NCBI RefSeq assembly: GCF_963675965.1
Contig: NZ_OY780935.1
Coordinates: 3,088,501 to 3,152,500 of the forward strand
Source: an uncultured Celeribacter sp.
Lineage (GTDB): Bacteria > Pseudomonadota > Alphaproteobacteria > Rhodobacterales > Rhodobacteraceae
DNA length: 64,000 nucleotides
Direction of reading: 5' to 3'
The notes below the pieces were generated by a model that was not told where the DNA came from, made no database searches, and saw only the letters and a list, made by a program, of their open reading frames with translations. Below are positions 17,369 through 26,257 of this stretch, in pieces (position 1 is the first letter of the stretch; every line of letters begins with the position of its first letter). The translations under genes were made by a program, and so were the position numbers.

Positions 17369-18988
17369 GTGATCCAATCCGCGTTCGCGTCTTTCGCGAA
17401 GAACTTGTCTATTTCCACGTCGTCGTCCTATCCGCTGACGCCGAAACAGGCCAAGACCGATCTGCTGTCCGGTCTTACCGTGGCGTTGGCGCTGGTGCCT
17501 GAGGCTGTCGCATTTGCCTTTGTGGCCGGGGTGAATCCATTGGTCGGGCTCTATGCCGCCTTTATCATGGGGCTGGTCACGGCGCTGATTGGCGGCCGAC
17601 CGGGCATGATTTCCGGCGCGACCGGCGCGATTGCCGTGGTTTTGGTCAGCCTGGTGGCGGAACATGGGGTAGAATACCTCTTTGCTACGGTGATCCTGAT
17701 GGGGGTTTTGCAGATCCTTGCCGGGATTTTCCGGCTCGGGAAATTCATCCGTTTGGTGCCGCACCCGGTGATGCTGGGCTTTGTCAACGGGCTGGCTATC
17801 GTGATTTTCTTGGCGCAGATGACGCAGTTCAAGGTGCCAGCGCCCGATGGTGGCCAGACATGGATGCAGGGCGGACAGCTGGTGATGATGCTGGCGCTGG
17901 TGGCGCTGACCATGGCGGTGGTGCATTTCCTGCCCAAGGTGACGTCGATCATTCCGGCGCCGCTGGCGGGTATTCTGGTGACGGCGGCGGTGGTGCTGGC
18001 GTTCAACATCGATGTGCCGCGCGTCGGCGATATGGCCGCCATCAAAGGCGGGCTGCCGCAGTTCCACATCCCCATGGTGCCGATGTTCGAAAGCCCGGAT
18101 CAGTTTCTCGCCGTTCTGAAGATCATCTTCCCCTATGCGCTGATCGCAGCGGCGGTGGGCCTCATTGAAAGTCTTCTGACGCTGAACCTCGTGGGGGAAA
18201 TCAAGGGCGAACGCGGGGGCGTGTCGCAGGAATGCGTGGCGCAGGGCACGGCCAATGTGATCACCGGATTCTTCGGCGGTATGGGCGGTTGCGCTATGAT
18301 CGGCCAGTCGATGATCAACGTTAAATCCGGTGGTCGCACGCGTCTGGCCGGGATCGCCGCTGCGATCTTCCTGTTGTTGTTCATCGTTGTGGCCAGCCCG
18401 CTGATTGAACAGATCCCGCTGGCCGCGCTTGTGGGCGTGATGTTCATGGTGGTGATCGGGACCTTTGCATGGAACTCGTTCAACGTGATGCGCAAGGTGC
18501 CGCGTGTGGATGCCTTTGTCATCGTGCTGGTGACCGTGGTGACCGTGTTCGAAGACCTTGCTGTGGCTGTGGTTGTCGGCGTGATCGTTTCGGCGCTTGC
18601 CTACGCCTGGCAGAACGCCTCGCGCATTCATGCCAAGACCTATGAAACGCCGGAAGGCGCGAAGGTCTATCAGGTGCAGGGACCGCTGTTCTTTGGCTCG
18701 GCTGAAGGGTTTCTGGAAATGTTTGATCCGGCCCGCGATCCGTCAAACGTGATCGTCGATTTCGCGGACAGCCGTGTGGCGGATCAATCGGCGCTCAATG
18801 CAATCGAGTCCCTGGCCGGGAAATATGAGGCGCTGGGCAAGTTTATTCAGCTGCGGCACCTGTCACGCGACTGTCACCAGCTTCTGTCGAACGCCGGACA
18901 TCTGATGATCGACAGTGATGACGATCCCGACTACGAGATCGCGACGGATTACTCTGTGCGCACCGGTGTGCTGGGCAGCGGGCACTGA
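17369..18988 (+). CDS. SulP family anion transporter with STAS domain
   Basis: SulP proteins are inner-membrane transporters or channels for sulfate, bicarbonate and other anions. The 539-residue product has 10-12 hydrophobic segments beginning AKTDLLSGLTVALALVPEAVAFAFVAGVNPLVGLYAAF, the typical first helices. It includes GGRPGMISGATGAIAVV and FFGGMGGCAMIGQSMINVKSGGRTRL. The C-terminal STAS domain (from about residue 425) contains YQVQGPLFFGSAEGFLEMF and VIVDFADSRVADQSALNAIE. I chose GTG at 17369 (MIQSAFASF). The frame extends to 17255, but that leader is cysteine-rich and unlike the family. The substrate is not determined; SulP of marine alphaproteobacteria are often annotated as sulfate or bicarbonate transporters. 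Confidence 0.9.
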   Translation: MIQSAFASFAKNLSISTSSSYPLTPKQAKTDLLSGLTVALALVPEAVAFAFVAGVNPLVGLYAAFIMGLVTALIGGRPGMISGATGAIAVVLVSLVAEHGVEYLFATVILMGVLQILAGIFRLGKFIRLVPHPVMLGFVNGLAIVIFLAQMTQFKVPAPDGGQTWMQGGQLVMMLALVALTMAVVHFLPKVTSIIPAPLAGILVTAAVVLAFNIDVPRVGDMAAIKGGLPQFHIPMVPMFESPDQFLAVLKIIFPYALIAAAVGLIESLLTLNLVGEIKGERGGVSQECVAQGTANVITGFFGGMGGCAMIGQSMINVKSGGRTRLAGIAAAIFLLLFIVVASPLIEQIPLAALVGVMFMVVIGTFAWNSFNVMRKVPRVDAFVIVLVTVVTVFEDLAVAVVVGVIVSALAYAWQNASRIHAKTYETPEGAKVYQVQGPLFFGSAEGFLEMFDPARDPSNVIVDFADSRVADQSALNAIESLAGKYEALGKFIQLRHLSRDCHQLLSNAGHLMIDSDDDPDYEIATDYSVRTGVLGSGH

Positions 18989-19044
18989 GATCTGACCGGG
19001 ATGCCTGACGGATGCCTTCGGGCTCTGTGTTCGAAAAAGACATG

Positions 19045-19072
19045 AAAAAGGGGCCGGAAGGGCCCCTTTTTT
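19045..19072. terminator. Bidirectional terminator between sulP and nitronate monooxygenase
   Basis: An 11-bp stem (19045-19055 with 19061-19071) has a five-base loop, with an A run on one side and six T on the other. It therefore works for both convergent genes. Confidence 0.9.
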
Positions 19073-19075
19073 ATG

Positions 19076-20149
19076 TCAAATGTCGTACGCGTCCTCGCGG
19101 GCTGCGTGGAATTCCTGTTCCAGAGTTGCCATCAGATCGGCAGCGGGCAGGGCGCGGCTGCCCGCCACGTTCATTCCCGCCCATTGCGCCCCAAAGCCGG
19201 TTTGCCCTTTGGCCTTGGCCGCCGCGTTGAGCGCCTTGCCCAGATCATAGGCGCAGGGGTAGGCAGGCAGTTGGTTGTCGGGCACATCCGCAGTCCAGTC
19301 GGTGAAATCATTGTGCAGGCAGCGCGCCGGACGACCAGAGATGGCGGCGGTCATCAGCGTGTCTCCGCCTTCTGCGATCCGCTGACGATAGGCGGCATCC
19401 GCCGCGCTTTCCGGGCAGGCAACAAAGGCCGTGCCAAGCTGGGCGGCCACAGCGCCCCAGTCGAGCGCGCGGGCCACATCCGCGCCCTGCATCAGCCCGC
19501 CCGCGGAAATGATCGGCAGGGCCAGATCCCGCGCGATCTGCCGGGTCAGCGCCTCGGTGCTCAGTTGGGCATCTGTGGCCTCGGGGTCGAAAATGCCACG
19601 ATGACCACCGGCCTCCCAGCCCTGCGCAACCACGGCATCCAGCCCTGCTCCGGCGATCTGGCGAGCCTCGTCAACCGAGGTTGCACTGGCGACCAGCAGC
19701 GCCCCGGTGTCGCGCAGCGCCGCGATCCTGTCGGGGTCTGGCAGTCCGAAGTGGAAGCTGATGACCTTTGGCCGGCTTTCCAGCAAGACCTGCAGCATGG
19801 CGTCGTCTTCCTGAAAGCTGCGGTAGATCTCTTGCAAATGCGCAGGCGGTTCGGCGTCGAACCGGGCAAACATCGGGTGGCTTCGTGCGATCCAGGCCTG
19901 TTCCAGAGCGGGATCGCGCCGGGCGGGAGCGTGGCAAAACAGATTGACGTTGAAGGCCCGCGCGGTCAGCGTGCGGGTCTCGGCAATCGCCTTGGCCGCC
20001 GCCTGTGGTGTGGAGGCACCAAGACCCAATGCGCCAAGGCCGCCAGCTTCGGAAACGGAGGCCGCAAGCGCCGGGGTCGAGACACCGGCCATGGGCGCCT
20101 GAAAGATCGGCAGGCGCAGCGAAAGGACAGAGAGAAAATCCTGAGACAT
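19076..20149 (-). CDS. Nitronate monooxygenase (2-nitropropane dioxygenase family)
   Basis: A 357-residue FMN TIM-barrel enzyme whose family oxidises alkyl nitronates. Motifs include LPIFQAPMAGVSTPALAASVSEAGGLGALGLG at the N-terminus and the FMN/active-site stretch VVAQGWEAGGHRG with its catalytic-type histidine. PIISAGGLMQGADVARALDWGAVAAQLGTAF, near residue 220, binds the flavin phosphate. The length suits class I enzymes. It may detoxify propionate-3-nitronate or similar, but annotation beyond family is not possible. It ends at a shared terminator and is followed upstream on the same strand by a flavin-reductase-like gene, 53 bases away. Confidence 0.92.
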   Translation of the reverse strand: MSQDFLSVLSLRLPIFQAPMAGVSTPALAASVSEAGGLGALGLGASTPQAAAKAIAETRTLTARAFNVNLFCHAPARRDPALEQAWIARSHPMFARFDAEPPAHLQEIYRSFQEDDAMLQVLLESRPKVISFHFGLPDPDRIAALRDTGALLVASATSVDEARQIAGAGLDAVVAQGWEAGGHRGIFDPEATDAQLSTEALTRQIARDLALPIISAGGLMQGADVARALDWGAVAAQLGTAFVACPESAADAAYRQRIAEGGDTLMTAAISGRPARCLHNDFTDWTADVPDNQLPAYPCAYDLGKALNAAAKAKGQTGFGAQWAGMNVAGSRALPAADLMATLEQEFHAAREDAYDI

Positions 20150-20202
20150 GGCGGCACTATGGCGCGGGAGCCGCGCCGGGCCAAGCCCTCCGGGGGCGTT
20201 GG

Positions 20203-20790
20203 TCAGCGATCATCGGGTCGGGCGAGTTCGAAGACCTCTTTGATCTCGGCGAAATCGCGATATCCCAACCGGCTCAGCATACGGGCGTGGGTCACGTCAA
20301 AGCGCCCGTCGACAATGCAGTCGTCGCGAATGTGAATGCCGATGACCTCGCCGAAGATGGCGTAATTGTCTTTGCCCTTCAGGGTCACGATTTCGCTCAC
20401 TTCGCATTCGAACGATGCCGGGGCATTGGCGACACGCGAACAGGGGATGCGCGTGCAATCGGCTTTCAGCGCGCCGGAATGGGCGAATTCATCCACGTCA
20501 GAGGGGAGCGCCTGAGAGGAGGCGTTCATGACATTCGCCAGATCGGCCCCCACCACATTGGCGCAGAAAACACCCGTCGCCTCAATGTTGTGCAGGCTGT
20601 CTTTGGCGCCGGTCGAACAAAACATGAGTTGCGGGGGAACATATGCAGCGGCGTTGAACAGCGAATAAGGGGCGAGATTGTCGACGCCATCGGGGCTTCG
20701 GCTGGAGATCCAGCCGATCGGACGCGGAGAGATCATCGCATTGAACGGGTTGTGCGGCAGGCCGTGGCCGTCTTCAGGGCGGTAAAACAT
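20203..20790 (-). CDS. Flavin reductase-like (DIM6/NTAB) domain protein
   Basis: A 195-residue split-barrel FMN-binding protein. Seen motifs are NPFNAMISPRPIGWISSRSPDGVDNLAPYSLFNAAAYVPPQLMF, the classical N-terminal half of the flavin reductase-like domain. Later parts are CANVVGADLANVMNASS and IFGEVIGIHIRDDCIVDGRFD. Members bind FMN and either reduce it or are of unknown function. It lies just upstream of the nitronate monooxygenase on the same strand, so the two FMN proteins may be co-expressed. A shared pathway is only inferred. The start is ATG at 20790. Confidence 0.9.
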   Translation of the reverse strand: MFYRPEDGHGLPHNPFNAMISPRPIGWISSRSPDGVDNLAPYSLFNAAAYVPPQLMFCSTGAKDSLHNIEATGVFCANVVGADLANVMNASSQALPSDVDEFAHSGALKADCTRIPCSRVANAPASFECEVSEIVTLKGKDNYAIFGEVIGIHIRDDCIVDGRFDVTHARMLSRLGYRDFAEIKEVFELARPDDR

Positions 20791-20912
20791 CGGGCGTCTT
20801 CCTTCTCTTCGCGTTGCTCCCCATCTAGCGCCGTGATAGCAGATTTTCGAGGCCGAATGTCGTGCAGTTTTATGCAGTTGCTGTGCGATGAGGAGCAGAA
20901 AGGGACAGCCGG

Positions 20913-21404
20913 GTGTATCAGCTCGATGTAGAAACCGCTGAGGATGTCTGGGAGGTCGAAGCCCTCTATGACACCTGTTTCGCGCCGGGACGGGAATTGC
21001 TGTCGTCCTACCGTCTGCGCGATGGGGTTTCGCGTGTTTCCGATCTGTGTCTGCTGGCGCGCGACGAAAACCGGGTTCTGGCTGCGGCGATTCGCTATTG
21101 GCCGGTGCGCATCGGTGCGAGAGAACACAGGGCCTTGTTGCTGGGGCCGGTTGCGGTGCACCCGACGCGGCAGGGCGAAGGGCTCGGCGGTTTGCTGATC
21201 AATGAATCGATGGCTGAAGCCGTCAAACTGGGCTGGGCCAGAGTCATGCTGGTCGGGGATGAACCCTATTATTCGCGCTTTGGGTTTGAAAAGCTTGACC
21301 ATGTTCAGATGCCGCCGCCGACCAACCCCGATCGGGTGCTAGGTGTGGCGCTGCGGGCCGGGGCTTGGGACGGTGTGTCAGGGCTGGTGCATAAAGACGA
21401 CTGA
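20913..21404 (+). CDS. GNAT family N-acetyltransferase (YhbS-like)
   Basis: A 163-residue acetyltransferase. The acetyl-CoA pyrophosphate loop lies in LLGPVAVHPTRQGEGLGGLLINESMAEA (QGEGLGG), and LGWARVMLVGDEPYYSRFGFEK is the usual C-terminal half of YhbS-type proteins. I chose the GTG at 20913 with AAAGGGA upstream. An alternative in-frame ATG is not available before the conserved region. It is divergent from the flavin-reductase gene, with a 122-base spacer. The substrate is unknown. Confidence 0.88.
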   Translation: MYQLDVETAEDVWEVEALYDTCFAPGRELLSSYRLRDGVSRVSDLCLLARDENRVLAAAIRYWPVRIGAREHRALLLGPVAVHPTRQGEGLGGLLINESMAEAVKLGWARVMLVGDEPYYSRFGFEKLDHVQMPPPTNPDRVLGVALRAGAWDGVSGLVHKDD

Positions 21405-21482
21405 GCCGCCAATGCGCCCCGGGCGCAGGCTCCAGCTTGAAGACGCTTGGCAAACCCGCCTGCGCGCCCCACATATAGTCTC

Positions 21483-22265
21483 ATGACACAGAAAACTCCG
21501 CAATTGACCGCAGGCGATCATGCCATCTTGCAAGCGCCGACCCCGCAGGCAATCCACGCCCTTGCACGCCGTTTGCGCCGGGCAAACAATCCCGGCATGC
21601 AGATTTTGAACATGGTGGGCGGCACGGCTGACGGGTTGTTCGGCAAGTTGCCGGGGCCGGTACGCCGTCAGCTGGAAGGGGCGACGCTGTCGGCGCTGGA
21701 GCTGGCGTTCGACGGGGCGTCGCGTGGCCGCCGGACGGTGAAGGGTGGCACATGGCTGTCGCGTGCCGTGACCTCGGGGCTGGGCGCTGTCGGTGGGGCA
21801 GGCGGCTTGCCGACAGCTCTGGCAGAATTGCCGGTGACCACCACGGTTTTGTTGCATGCCATTCAGGGTGTGGCCGAGGAACATGGCTTTGATCCCGAGC
21901 GCGACGATGTGCGCAAGGCCTGTATTCAGGTCTTCGCCGCCGCTGGTCCGCTGGAAGACGATGACGGCGCCGATTTGGGGTTTCTGGCGGCGCGCACCAC
22001 ACTGACTGGAGCCACCCTGAGTGGCATCATCGCCAAGGTCGCGCCGCGTCTGTCGGTGGTTTTAGGGCAAAAGCTGGCGACCCAGACCGTGCCGGTTCTG
22101 GGCGCTGTGGCCGGGGCGGCAACGAATTACGCCTATACGGCTTATTATCAGGATATGGCCCACGTCAGCTTTGGCATGCTGCGCCTCGCTGAAGACAGTG
22201 GGCAGAGCTTTGACACGCTCAAGGACATGCTGCGGCAGGAGCTGCGGAGCGAGGGGCGGGGTTAG
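21483..22265 (+). CDS. EcsC family protein
   Basis: A 260-residue protein of the EcsC family, whose function is not established; Bacillus EcsC is encoded with an ABC transporter. Visible family traits are the long helix-rich N-terminus, the glycine/alanine-rich hydrophobic centre (SRAVTSGLGAVGGAGGLPTALAELPVTTTVLLHAIQGVAEEHGFD) and the C-terminal VPVLGAVAGAATNYAYTAYYQDMAHVSF. I chose ATG at 21483. An upstream in-frame ATG at 21447 lies in proline-rich sequence unlike the family. Its TAG overlaps the ptsP stop by four bases on the opposite strand. Confidence 0.88.
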   Translation: MTQKTPQLTAGDHAILQAPTPQAIHALARRLRRANNPGMQILNMVGGTADGLFGKLPGPVRRQLEGATLSALELAFDGASRGRRTVKGGTWLSRAVTSGLGAVGGAGGLPTALAELPVTTTVLLHAIQGVAEEHGFDPERDDVRKACIQVFAAAGPLEDDDGADLGFLAARTTLTGATLSGIIAKVAPRLSVVLGQKLATQTVPVLGAVAGAATNYAYTAYYQDMAHVSFGMLRLAEDSGQSFDTLKDMLRQELRSEGRG

Positions 22266-24514
22266 AGCACCAGCCCCTGATCCGCAAGGTAGGATGCCAG
22301 ATCCCCTCGCACGGATTGCGCGCCAGCGGCGGCGGAATCCTCGATCACCCGCAGCACATCATCGAGATTCAGCCGCCGCAGCACGGATTTCACCGGTCCG
22401 ATAGACGCGGGGCGCATCGAAAGGGTGCGCACGCCGACAGCGGCCAGCGCTACGGCCTCAAGCGGGCGGCCTGCATCTTCGCCGCAAAACGAGACGGGTG
22501 TGCCGAATTCGCCGCAGCGTGCGACGATTTGTCGAATGAAGCTCAGGAACGAATAGTTCAGCGTGTCATAGCGTTTGCGCACACGTTCGTTTTCCCGGTC
22601 GGCTGCAAAGAAGAACTGCTTCAGATCGTTGCCCCCGATGGAAATGAAATCGGTTTCCGCAAAGAAGCAATCTGGGGCAAAGGCCAGTGACGGGGTTTCC
22701 AGCATCGCGCCCACCTCGGTGCGCGACGGCAACACATGGCCAAGCCGGCGTTCGCTTTCCAGCACTTTTTCAAACATCGCCTTGGCGGCGCGGAATTCTT
22801 CGAACTGTGCGACGAAGGGGAACATGATGGTCAGTGGGCGTCCGGCCGCGGCGCGGATCAGCGCCTGCAATTGCATCCGCATCACACCGCGCTTGTCGAG
22901 CCCGACGCGGATCGCCCGCCAGCCCATGGCCGGATTAGGTTCATCCTGAGGCTTCATATAGGGCAGCACCTTGTCGGAGCCGATGTCGAGGGTGCGAAAC
23001 ACGACGCGTTTGCCGCGCGCGGCATCCATCACCCGCGCATAGAGGGAGGCCAGTTCGCCGCGCCGGGGCACATTGTTGCGGACCAGAAATTGCAGCTCTG
23101 TGCGAAACAGGCCCACGCCCTCGGCCCCCGATGAGGCCAAAGACGGCAGATCGGCCATAAGCCCGGCATTCATATGCAAGGCGATGTGGCGTCCGCACAG
23201 GGTTTCTGCGGGCATGTCGACCAGACCGGCATAGCGCTTTTGCGCCTGAGCCTGCATCGCGATCTTGTCGCGAAAGGCGGTCGTGACCGTGTCTTCGGGG
23301 CGCAGGTGCACCAGCCCCTGGTCGCCATCGACCAGAATGGTGTCCCCGTTGAGCGCCTCGGTCGAAATGCCCGCCGCATGGATCACCAGAGGGATTGCCC
23401 AAGCGCGGGCAACCACAGCTGCGTGCGAGCCGACAGATCCCTGTTCCAGCACGATGCCTTTCAGGGTTTTGCCGTAGTCGAGCAATTCGCCCGGCCCGAT
23501 GGTGCGGGCCACGAGGATGGGATTGTCGGGCATTTCGGCCCCGGTTTCCTTGCCCTGCCCGGTGAGGATGCGCAGCAGCCGGTTGGACAGGTCGTCCAGA
23601 TCGTGCAGCCGTTCACGCATATAGGGGTCAGGCACGGTGGCAAGGCGCGACCGAGCTGTGCTTTGTTCTTTCTCGACGGCGGCTTCGGCCGAGAGGCCGC
23701 GACCGATGTCTTCCTCCATGCGGCGCATCCAGCCGCGGGAGTGGGCGAACATCCGGTAAGCTTCCAGCACTTCGCGTTGGTCTTTCTCAGCCGGTTCCAC
23801 ATTGGCCAGCATGTCGTCGACGGAAATCCGCAGCTTTTCGATGGCGGCGCGCAGACGCTCTGTTTCCGCCTCGGGATCGTCGGCCACCGGGTTGGTGACC
23901 ACCACGCGCGGTTCATGCAGATAGACTTTGCCTTCGGCGACGCCTTCCTGTCCGGTGGCGCCACGGATCATCACCTGATGCTGGTGCAGAGCGGCCATGC
24001 CGCCTTCCTCAGAGACGAAAGCGCCCAGCTCGGTCATCTCGGCCAACACCATGGCGACAACTTCCAGCGCATAGAGTTCGTCGTCGGTAAAGGCGCGCGC
24101 CTCTTTCGACTGGACGACCAGAACTCCCAGAATTTCGCCAAGGCGCTGGATCGGTATGCCCAGAAAGCTGGAATAGATCTCTTCGCCGGTTTCCGGCATG
24201 TAGCGAAAGCCCGGTTCAGAGGGAGCATTCGCGGTGTTGATGGTCTGACGCGCGCGTGCCACGCGCCCGACAAGGCCTTCGCCGATGCGCATACGGGTCT
24301 GGTGCACGGCCTCGGGTTTGAGCCCTTCGGTGGCGCAAAGCTCCAGCGTGTCTTCGTCACGGAACAGGTAGATTGAACAGACCTCGGTCTGCATCGAGTC
24401 GGCGATCAGATGGGTGATGCGGTCCAGACGCGTTTGCCCGGCGCTGTCCTCAGCCAGAGTGTCCCTCAACCGGCCAAGCAGCTTGCGGCTTTCGCTCTCG
24501 ATATTCTGTACCAT
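22262..24514 (-). CDS. ptsP: Phosphoenolpyruvate-protein phosphotransferase PtsP (EI-Ntr)
   Basis: EI-Ntr is the first enzyme of the nitrogen-related phosphotransferase system. It autophosphorylates from PEP and passes phosphate to NPr. The 750-residue protein begins with a GAF domain (about residues 20-165, LDRITHLIADSMQTEVCSIYLF). Next comes the EI N-terminal/His domain with the phospho-histidine in QGSVGSHAAVVARAWAIP. The C-terminal PEP-binding barrel contains GVGLFRTELQFLVRNNVPRR, GWRAIRVGLDKRGVMRMQLQAL and FISIGGNDLKQFFFAADREN with CGEDAGRP. The GAF domain distinguishes it from sugar-PTS EI. lysC lies upstream in many relatives; here another gene intervenes. Confidence 0.95.
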   Translation of the reverse strand: MVQNIESESRKLLGRLRDTLAEDSAGQTRLDRITHLIADSMQTEVCSIYLFRDEDTLELCATEGLKPEAVHQTRMRIGEGLVGRVARARQTINTANAPSEPGFRYMPETGEEIYSSFLGIPIQRLGEILGVLVVQSKEARAFTDDELYALEVVAMVLAEMTELGAFVSEEGGMAALHQHQVMIRGATGQEGVAEGKVYLHEPRVVVTNPVADDPEAETERLRAAIEKLRISVDDMLANVEPAEKDQREVLEAYRMFAHSRGWMRRMEEDIGRGLSAEAAVEKEQSTARSRLATVPDPYMRERLHDLDDLSNRLLRILTGQGKETGAEMPDNPILVARTIGPGELLDYGKTLKGIVLEQGSVGSHAAVVARAWAIPLVIHAAGISTEALNGDTILVDGDQGLVHLRPEDTVTTAFRDKIAMQAQAQKRYAGLVDMPAETLCGRHIALHMNAGLMADLPSLASSGAEGVGLFRTELQFLVRNNVPRRGELASLYARVMDAARGKRVVFRTLDIGSDKVLPYMKPQDEPNPAMGWRAIRVGLDKRGVMRMQLQALIRAAAGRPLTIMFPFVAQFEEFRAAKAMFEKVLESERRLGHVLPSRTEVGAMLETPSLAFAPDCFFAETDFISIGGNDLKQFFFAADRENERVRKRYDTLNYSFLSFIRQIVARCGEFGTPVSFCGEDAGRPLEAVALAAVGVRTLSMRPASIGPVKSVLRRLNLDDVLRVIEDSAAAGAQSVRGDLASYLADQGLVL

Positions 24515-24620
24515 GTCCCCGCCAATAATCCCTGCGCCCTTTGATGGGCGTCGTCTTCTTTAGAGCACAGATGTGGTTCTTGCCCAGAGAAAATCAATGG
24601 GTTTCCCAAAGGTGAGCTGG

Positions 24621-24636
24621 TTTTTGCGTGCAAAAA
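24621..24636. repeat. 16-base palindrome upstream of ptsP
   Basis: TTTTTGC and GCAAAAA are exact inverted arms around GT. The site lies 107 bases upstream of the ptsP start and 99 bases past the stop of the nuclease-like gene. It may be a cis-regulatory site of ptsP or a weak minus-strand terminator; I cannot decide. Confidence 0.35.
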
Positions 24637-24734
24637 GTGCAGAAATTTCCGGGGTTTGATGCTGCAGTTGCAGAAAAATGAGCGTTTTCCCGGGGGGGCA
24701 TGCGACTCAGGGCAAGCTCAGGCTTGCTTTGTGA

Positions 24735-26114
24735 TCACAACTCTCTCGGCGCGGGGCTTCCGGTTTGAAGGGGCATGGGTGACGCGTCTTTCGCGGACGG
24801 ATCGACCGCCATATCCGGTGCATCCTCCGGTTTTGTGATCGGCCTCGGCGGCGCGGCGCGCCATTCACGCAGATTATAGCCGACCAAATCGTAAAATTCG
24901 GGCACCACACGTTCCAGGTCTTCGACAAAGGTACGTCGCCCGGCAAAACGGCGGGCGCAGTCTTCGATCAGGAAAACTTCCAGGCTGTGGGGCGCGGCGT
25001 CGCTGCCCTCGGGTTGCAGTGCATCCGGGGCAGTGCGCAGCTCCGATATCGGTCGGTCACTCGGTTGGGTGCGTCCGGGCCAATGGGCGCGCACCCAGAT
25101 GCGCGGGTCATCTGATTTCACCATGCGAAGGAGCCAGTTCACCCGGGCCCTCGTCTTTTTCTTGTCTTGGGGCGCGCGCAGTTTCATGCCCGCGCGCAGG
25201 GTCTGGGACCGAAAATCTGCAACCACCTCCAAATCTGCGGCCGAATCCGGTATTCGGAACGTTGAATGGAGTTGCTGGGTGGTGACCAAACTCTCGATCC
25301 CATCTTTCAAACGAGCGATCGGATCGTCTTTCAACTTCCGTTCGATCACAGTTTCAACGCTTTGGCCGAGAAAACGTGACAGTTGCAGAGACAAATCGCG
25401 GATCTCTGCAAACCACACCCCAACGGTTTCTTCGACCTCTGACAGCGCATGCGACAGCCCGGTCTGGTTCCGGGCTTTCAGTACAAGATCTTTCCAGCTT
25501 GGCCCCATACGGGTGATGCGTTCCACGCCGGTGCTGGGATGATTCAGAAACAGCCGGAACTCTTCCAGAAGAAAGGACTGTTCCGGATCGTCGACCGCTT
25601 TCTGAAGCGCAAGGATTTCGCATTCGGTTGCGATCCAAGTCCAGGACCAATGAAACAATTCGGTTTTCCGAAGTTTGTTTTTGGGGATGGTGACGGGCGA
25701 GTGGTCGGCCCGTGCGACGAACTCATTTGAGATGGTGATGACGGCATCAATGCCGTTCTTTCGGGCAATCTGGATGTAGCGCTGGACCTGATCCGCATCG
25801 ATCTTTGATCTACCGATCTTTGCCTCCACGAGCGCGGTCCAGATTTTCTTACCGTTGATGATGCGGATCAAGCCATCGGGTCTGTCTTTGCAACCGTCCT
25901 CGTCGGGAAATTCGATTTCGGTGAAACATTCGATTTTTGCCCGAGGCCCGACGCGCAGGCCGGCGGTTGCAAAGATTTCTTTCGACAGAGACGGGATCTG
26001 TGGCAGAAGCGCCAGAAATATGGATGTTATTCGCCCCTCGCGGCTTGTGTCTGCAAGGTTTGGAAACAGGCGCGCTGGCGTACCGCGGTTAAAATGAAGC
26101 TGATCGCCGGACAT
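24735..26114 (-). CDS. Orphan PD-(D/E)XK nuclease-like protein
   Basis: A 459-residue protein I cannot place in a named family. Its N-terminal 130 residues look like a PD-(D/E)XK nuclease core. A glutamate lies in CFTEIEFPDEDG, the metal-site aspartate in RPDGLI (Asp80) and the ExK pair in ALVEAKIGRSK (Glu98, Lys100), followed by helix DADQVQRYIQIARKNGIDAVITISNEF. The rest is charged, mixed alpha/beta sequence with LRMVKSDDPRIWVRAHWPG and a proline-rich tail. It has no methylase, helicase or toxin-like partner. It separates lysC from ptsP, which are neighbours in many Rhodobacterales, so it is probably an acquired cargo gene. Defence or DNA-repair roles are guesses from the fold. Confidence 0.7.
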   Translation of the reverse strand: MSGDQLHFNRGTPARLFPNLADTSREGRITSIFLALLPQIPSLSKEIFATAGLRVGPRAKIECFTEIEFPDEDGCKDRPDGLIRIINGKKIWTALVEAKIGRSKIDADQVQRYIQIARKNGIDAVITISNEFVARADHSPVTIPKNKLRKTELFHWSWTWIATECEILALQKAVDDPEQSFLLEEFRLFLNHPSTGVERITRMGPSWKDLVLKARNQTGLSHALSEVEETVGVWFAEIRDLSLQLSRFLGQSVETVIERKLKDDPIARLKDGIESLVTTQQLHSTFRIPDSAADLEVVADFRSQTLRAGMKLRAPQDKKKTRARVNWLLRMVKSDDPRIWVRAHWPGRTQPSDRPISELRTAPDALQPEGSDAAPHSLEVFLIEDCARRFAGRRTFVEDLERVVPEFYDLVGYNLREWRAAPPRPITKPEDAPDMAVDPSAKDASPMPLQTGSPAPREL

Positions 26115-26189
26115 TGAAAATTCCCCACATGAAATGCCCGTCAGGGTAGAGAGCGTCGGGGGAGGGCGTCAATTTATTTCGCGGGCACG

Positions 26190-26219
26190 AAAAAAGCCCC
26201 TGAAAACTCAGGGGCTTTT
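26190..26219 (-). terminator. Rho-independent terminator of lysC
   Basis: Arms from 26192-26203 and 26208-26219 form a 12-bp stem with an AAAC loop. On the minus strand it ends in a T run, 38 bases after the lysC stop. It should insulate the nuclease-like gene downstream. Confidence 0.9.
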
Positions 26220-26257
26220 GCCATCATGATTTGCCGGAGGCTGGCCGAATGGCCGTC

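Noticed and set aside
24712..24727. GCAAGC-TCAG-GCTTGC hairpin as terminator of the nuclease-like gene
   Set aside because: Only six base pairs and no T run on the minus strand.
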